A stretch of DNA of 13,580 nucleotides from CAZYMF01 sp964648215 (GTDB taxonomy: Bacteria; Desulfobacterota; Binatia; HRBIN30; JACQVA1). Shown one piece after another: positions 12,912 to 13,580 of this stretch; the first letter of the stretch is position 1; each line of letters starts with the position of its first letter. The position numbers were made by a program, and so were the translations under genes. The stretch spans positions 1 to 13,580 of the forward strand of contig CAZYMF010000128.1 of the NCBI GenBank assembly GCA_964648215.1, in the 5' to 3' direction. The notes under the pieces were generated by a model that searched no databases, was not told the origin of the DNA, and saw only the letters and a program-made list of their open reading frames with translations.

Positions 12912-13364
12912 ATGGACGAGCGCGCGACGCCCTTTGAGCGTCCGACCACGGTGGAGCGCATCTTCAACGCGGCGATCGGCGCCTTGGTGCGCCTGGGCAT
13001 CGGCCTGCCGCAAATGCGGGTTCTGGAGGTTCGCGGTCGCAAGAGCGGCAAGCTGTACACGCTCCCCGTCGACCTCCTGCCGCATGAGAACCGATTGTAT
13101 CTCGTCGCCCCGCGCGGTCGCGCCGCGTGGGTTCGCAACGCGGAGGCGAGCGGGTCGGTGGTTCTGCGGCGCGGCCGCCGCTCCGAGACGTATCGCCTGC
13201 GCGCCCTCGCCGACGAGGAGAAGCCGCCCGTTCTCGCCGCCTATCTCGACCGTTTCCGGCGCGAGGTTCAGCGCTTCTTTCCGTTGCCGGCGGGCTCACC
13301 GCCCGACGCGTTCGTTCCTCTGGCGCAACGCTATCCCGCGTTCGAGCTCAGCCGCGACTCCTGA
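12912..13364 (+). CDS. Deazaflavin (F420)-dependent nitroreductase-family protein (DUF385/Ddn-like)
   Basis: A 150-residue protein of the split-beta-barrel family that includes Mycobacterium Ddn. RGRKSGKLYTLPVD (41-54) matches the family's GRKSG-x-R-x-TP motif. RLYLVAPRG (61-69) and AAWVRNAEASGSVVL (71-85) match the strand and the W-x2-N-x4-G signature contacting the deazaflavin. Members use reduced F420 to reduce quinones, nitro compounds or other acceptors, or serve as F420-binding proteins; the substrate here is unknown. ATG 12912 follows GGAGGGGA closely, which supports it over an upstream in-frame GTG at 12843. It converges, with 61 bases between stops, on an LLM-class gene that may use the same cofactor. 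Confidence 0.85.
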   Translation: MDERATPFERPTTVERIFNAAIGALVRLGIGLPQMRVLEVRGRKSGKLYTLPVDLLPHENRLYLVAPRGRAAWVRNAEASGSVVLRRGRRSETYRLRALADEEKPPVLAAYLDRFRREVQRFFPLPAGSPPDAFVPLAQRYPAFELSRDS

Positions 13365-13425
13365 CTCCGCGGGAGGTGGACATGCTCTTCTGTGAGCTCC
13401 TTCTCTCCGGATGGGTCAGGTGCTC

Positions 13426-13580
13426 TCACCCTCGTGCCGCGGCGGCGAAGGTCTCGAGCTCCCGCGCGATGTTCGGGCCGGCCGGCTGGTAGGCGATCTC
13501 GGTTGCGCCGAGCGACGCGAGCGTGGCGAGGCGCTCGCGCCAGCCGCTCCGCGTCAGGGCCAGGCCTTGCTGGACGAGCA
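13426..13580 (-). CDS. C-terminal end of an LLM-class, probably F420-dependent, oxidoreductase (5' truncated)
   Basis: The minus-strand frame entering at the window edge is open to a TGA at 13428-13426, giving 51 residues. The sequence RLATLASLGATEIAYQPAGP followed by NIARELETFA is the familiar C-terminus of luciferase-like TIM-barrel oxidoreductases, in which GATEIxYQPAGPDI-x-RELxxFA closes the barrel. It is a different protein from the LLM enzyme at 7104, whose C-terminus reads GVTTPILVPSS. The rest of the gene lies outside the window. Cofactor use is inferred from subfamily resemblance and the convergent Ddn-like gene. Confidence 0.75.
   Translation of the reverse strand, partial: LVQQGLALTRSGWRERLATLASLGATEIAYQPAGPNIARELETFAAAARG

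Noticed and set aside
1..13580. tRNA, rRNA or CRISPR array
   Set aside because: No cloverleaf with anticodon stem and TTCGANNC-type arm, no rRNA-like segment, and no regularly spaced short repeats were found on either strand; the only direct repeat pair is 246 bases apart and part of the hairpin cluster.

Overview
The window is a high-GC (roughly two-thirds G+C by eye) bacterial scaffold fragment with one 100-base N gap (6982-7081), most likely from a metagenome-assembled genome. The secreted protein tail rich in Thr-Pro, the secreted copper monooxygenase with a planctomycete/myxobacterial-style cytochrome c domain, and three proteins of likely F420-dependent families suggest an uncultured delta-proteobacterium-like lineage such as Candidatus Binatota. 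That placement is inference and is not proved by anything in the window.

Layout. 1-178: C-terminal tail of a protein with a Thr/Pro-rich end. 269-697 (+): universal stress protein. 785-1678 (+): PAP2-family membrane phosphatase or phosphotransferase of the Aur1-like type, preceded by a mini-ORF. 6076-1706 (-): a run of three genes, namely a CoA-binding NDP-forming acyl-CoA synthetase subunit, a GT39/ArnT-like membrane glycosyltransferase and radA (DNA repair). 6226-6981 (+): a second PAP2 phosphatase with a canonical active site, cut by the gap. 7104-8012 (+): LLM-class, probably F420-dependent, oxidoreductase. 8161-10131 (+): a secreted 656-residue protein joining a heme-c domain to a PHM/DBH-like type II copper monooxygenase domain. 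10132-10985: a long gene-free stretch holding a dense cluster of large hairpins and a diverged ~90-base direct repeat. 10986-12128 (+): enolase-superfamily (mandelate racemase-like) enzyme. 12129-12420: gene-free, with a candidate structured RNA readable on the minus strand. 12765-12421 (-): small ClpX-type zinc-finger protein with a helix-turn-helix tail. 12912-13364 (+): DUF385/Ddn-like deazaflavin-dependent oxidoreductase. 13580-13426 (-): C-terminus of another LLM-class oxidoreductase.

How it fits together. Most of the window is housekeeping or accessory metabolism in short transcription units, not one obvious pathway. Two themes recur. First, likely F420 redox chemistry (the LLM enzyme at 7104, and the Ddn-like and LLM enzymes facing each other at the right end). 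Second, promoters whose -10 box lies only 7-8 bases from the start codon, implying leaderless transcripts. The least explained sequence is the two non-coding blocks at 10132-10640 (hairpin and repeat cluster) and 12217-12334 (possible three-way junction with an 8-base loop-to-tail complement). These are the best candidates for something undescribed, together with the heme-copper fusion protein. No tRNA, rRNA, CRISPR array or intact transposase gene was seen.
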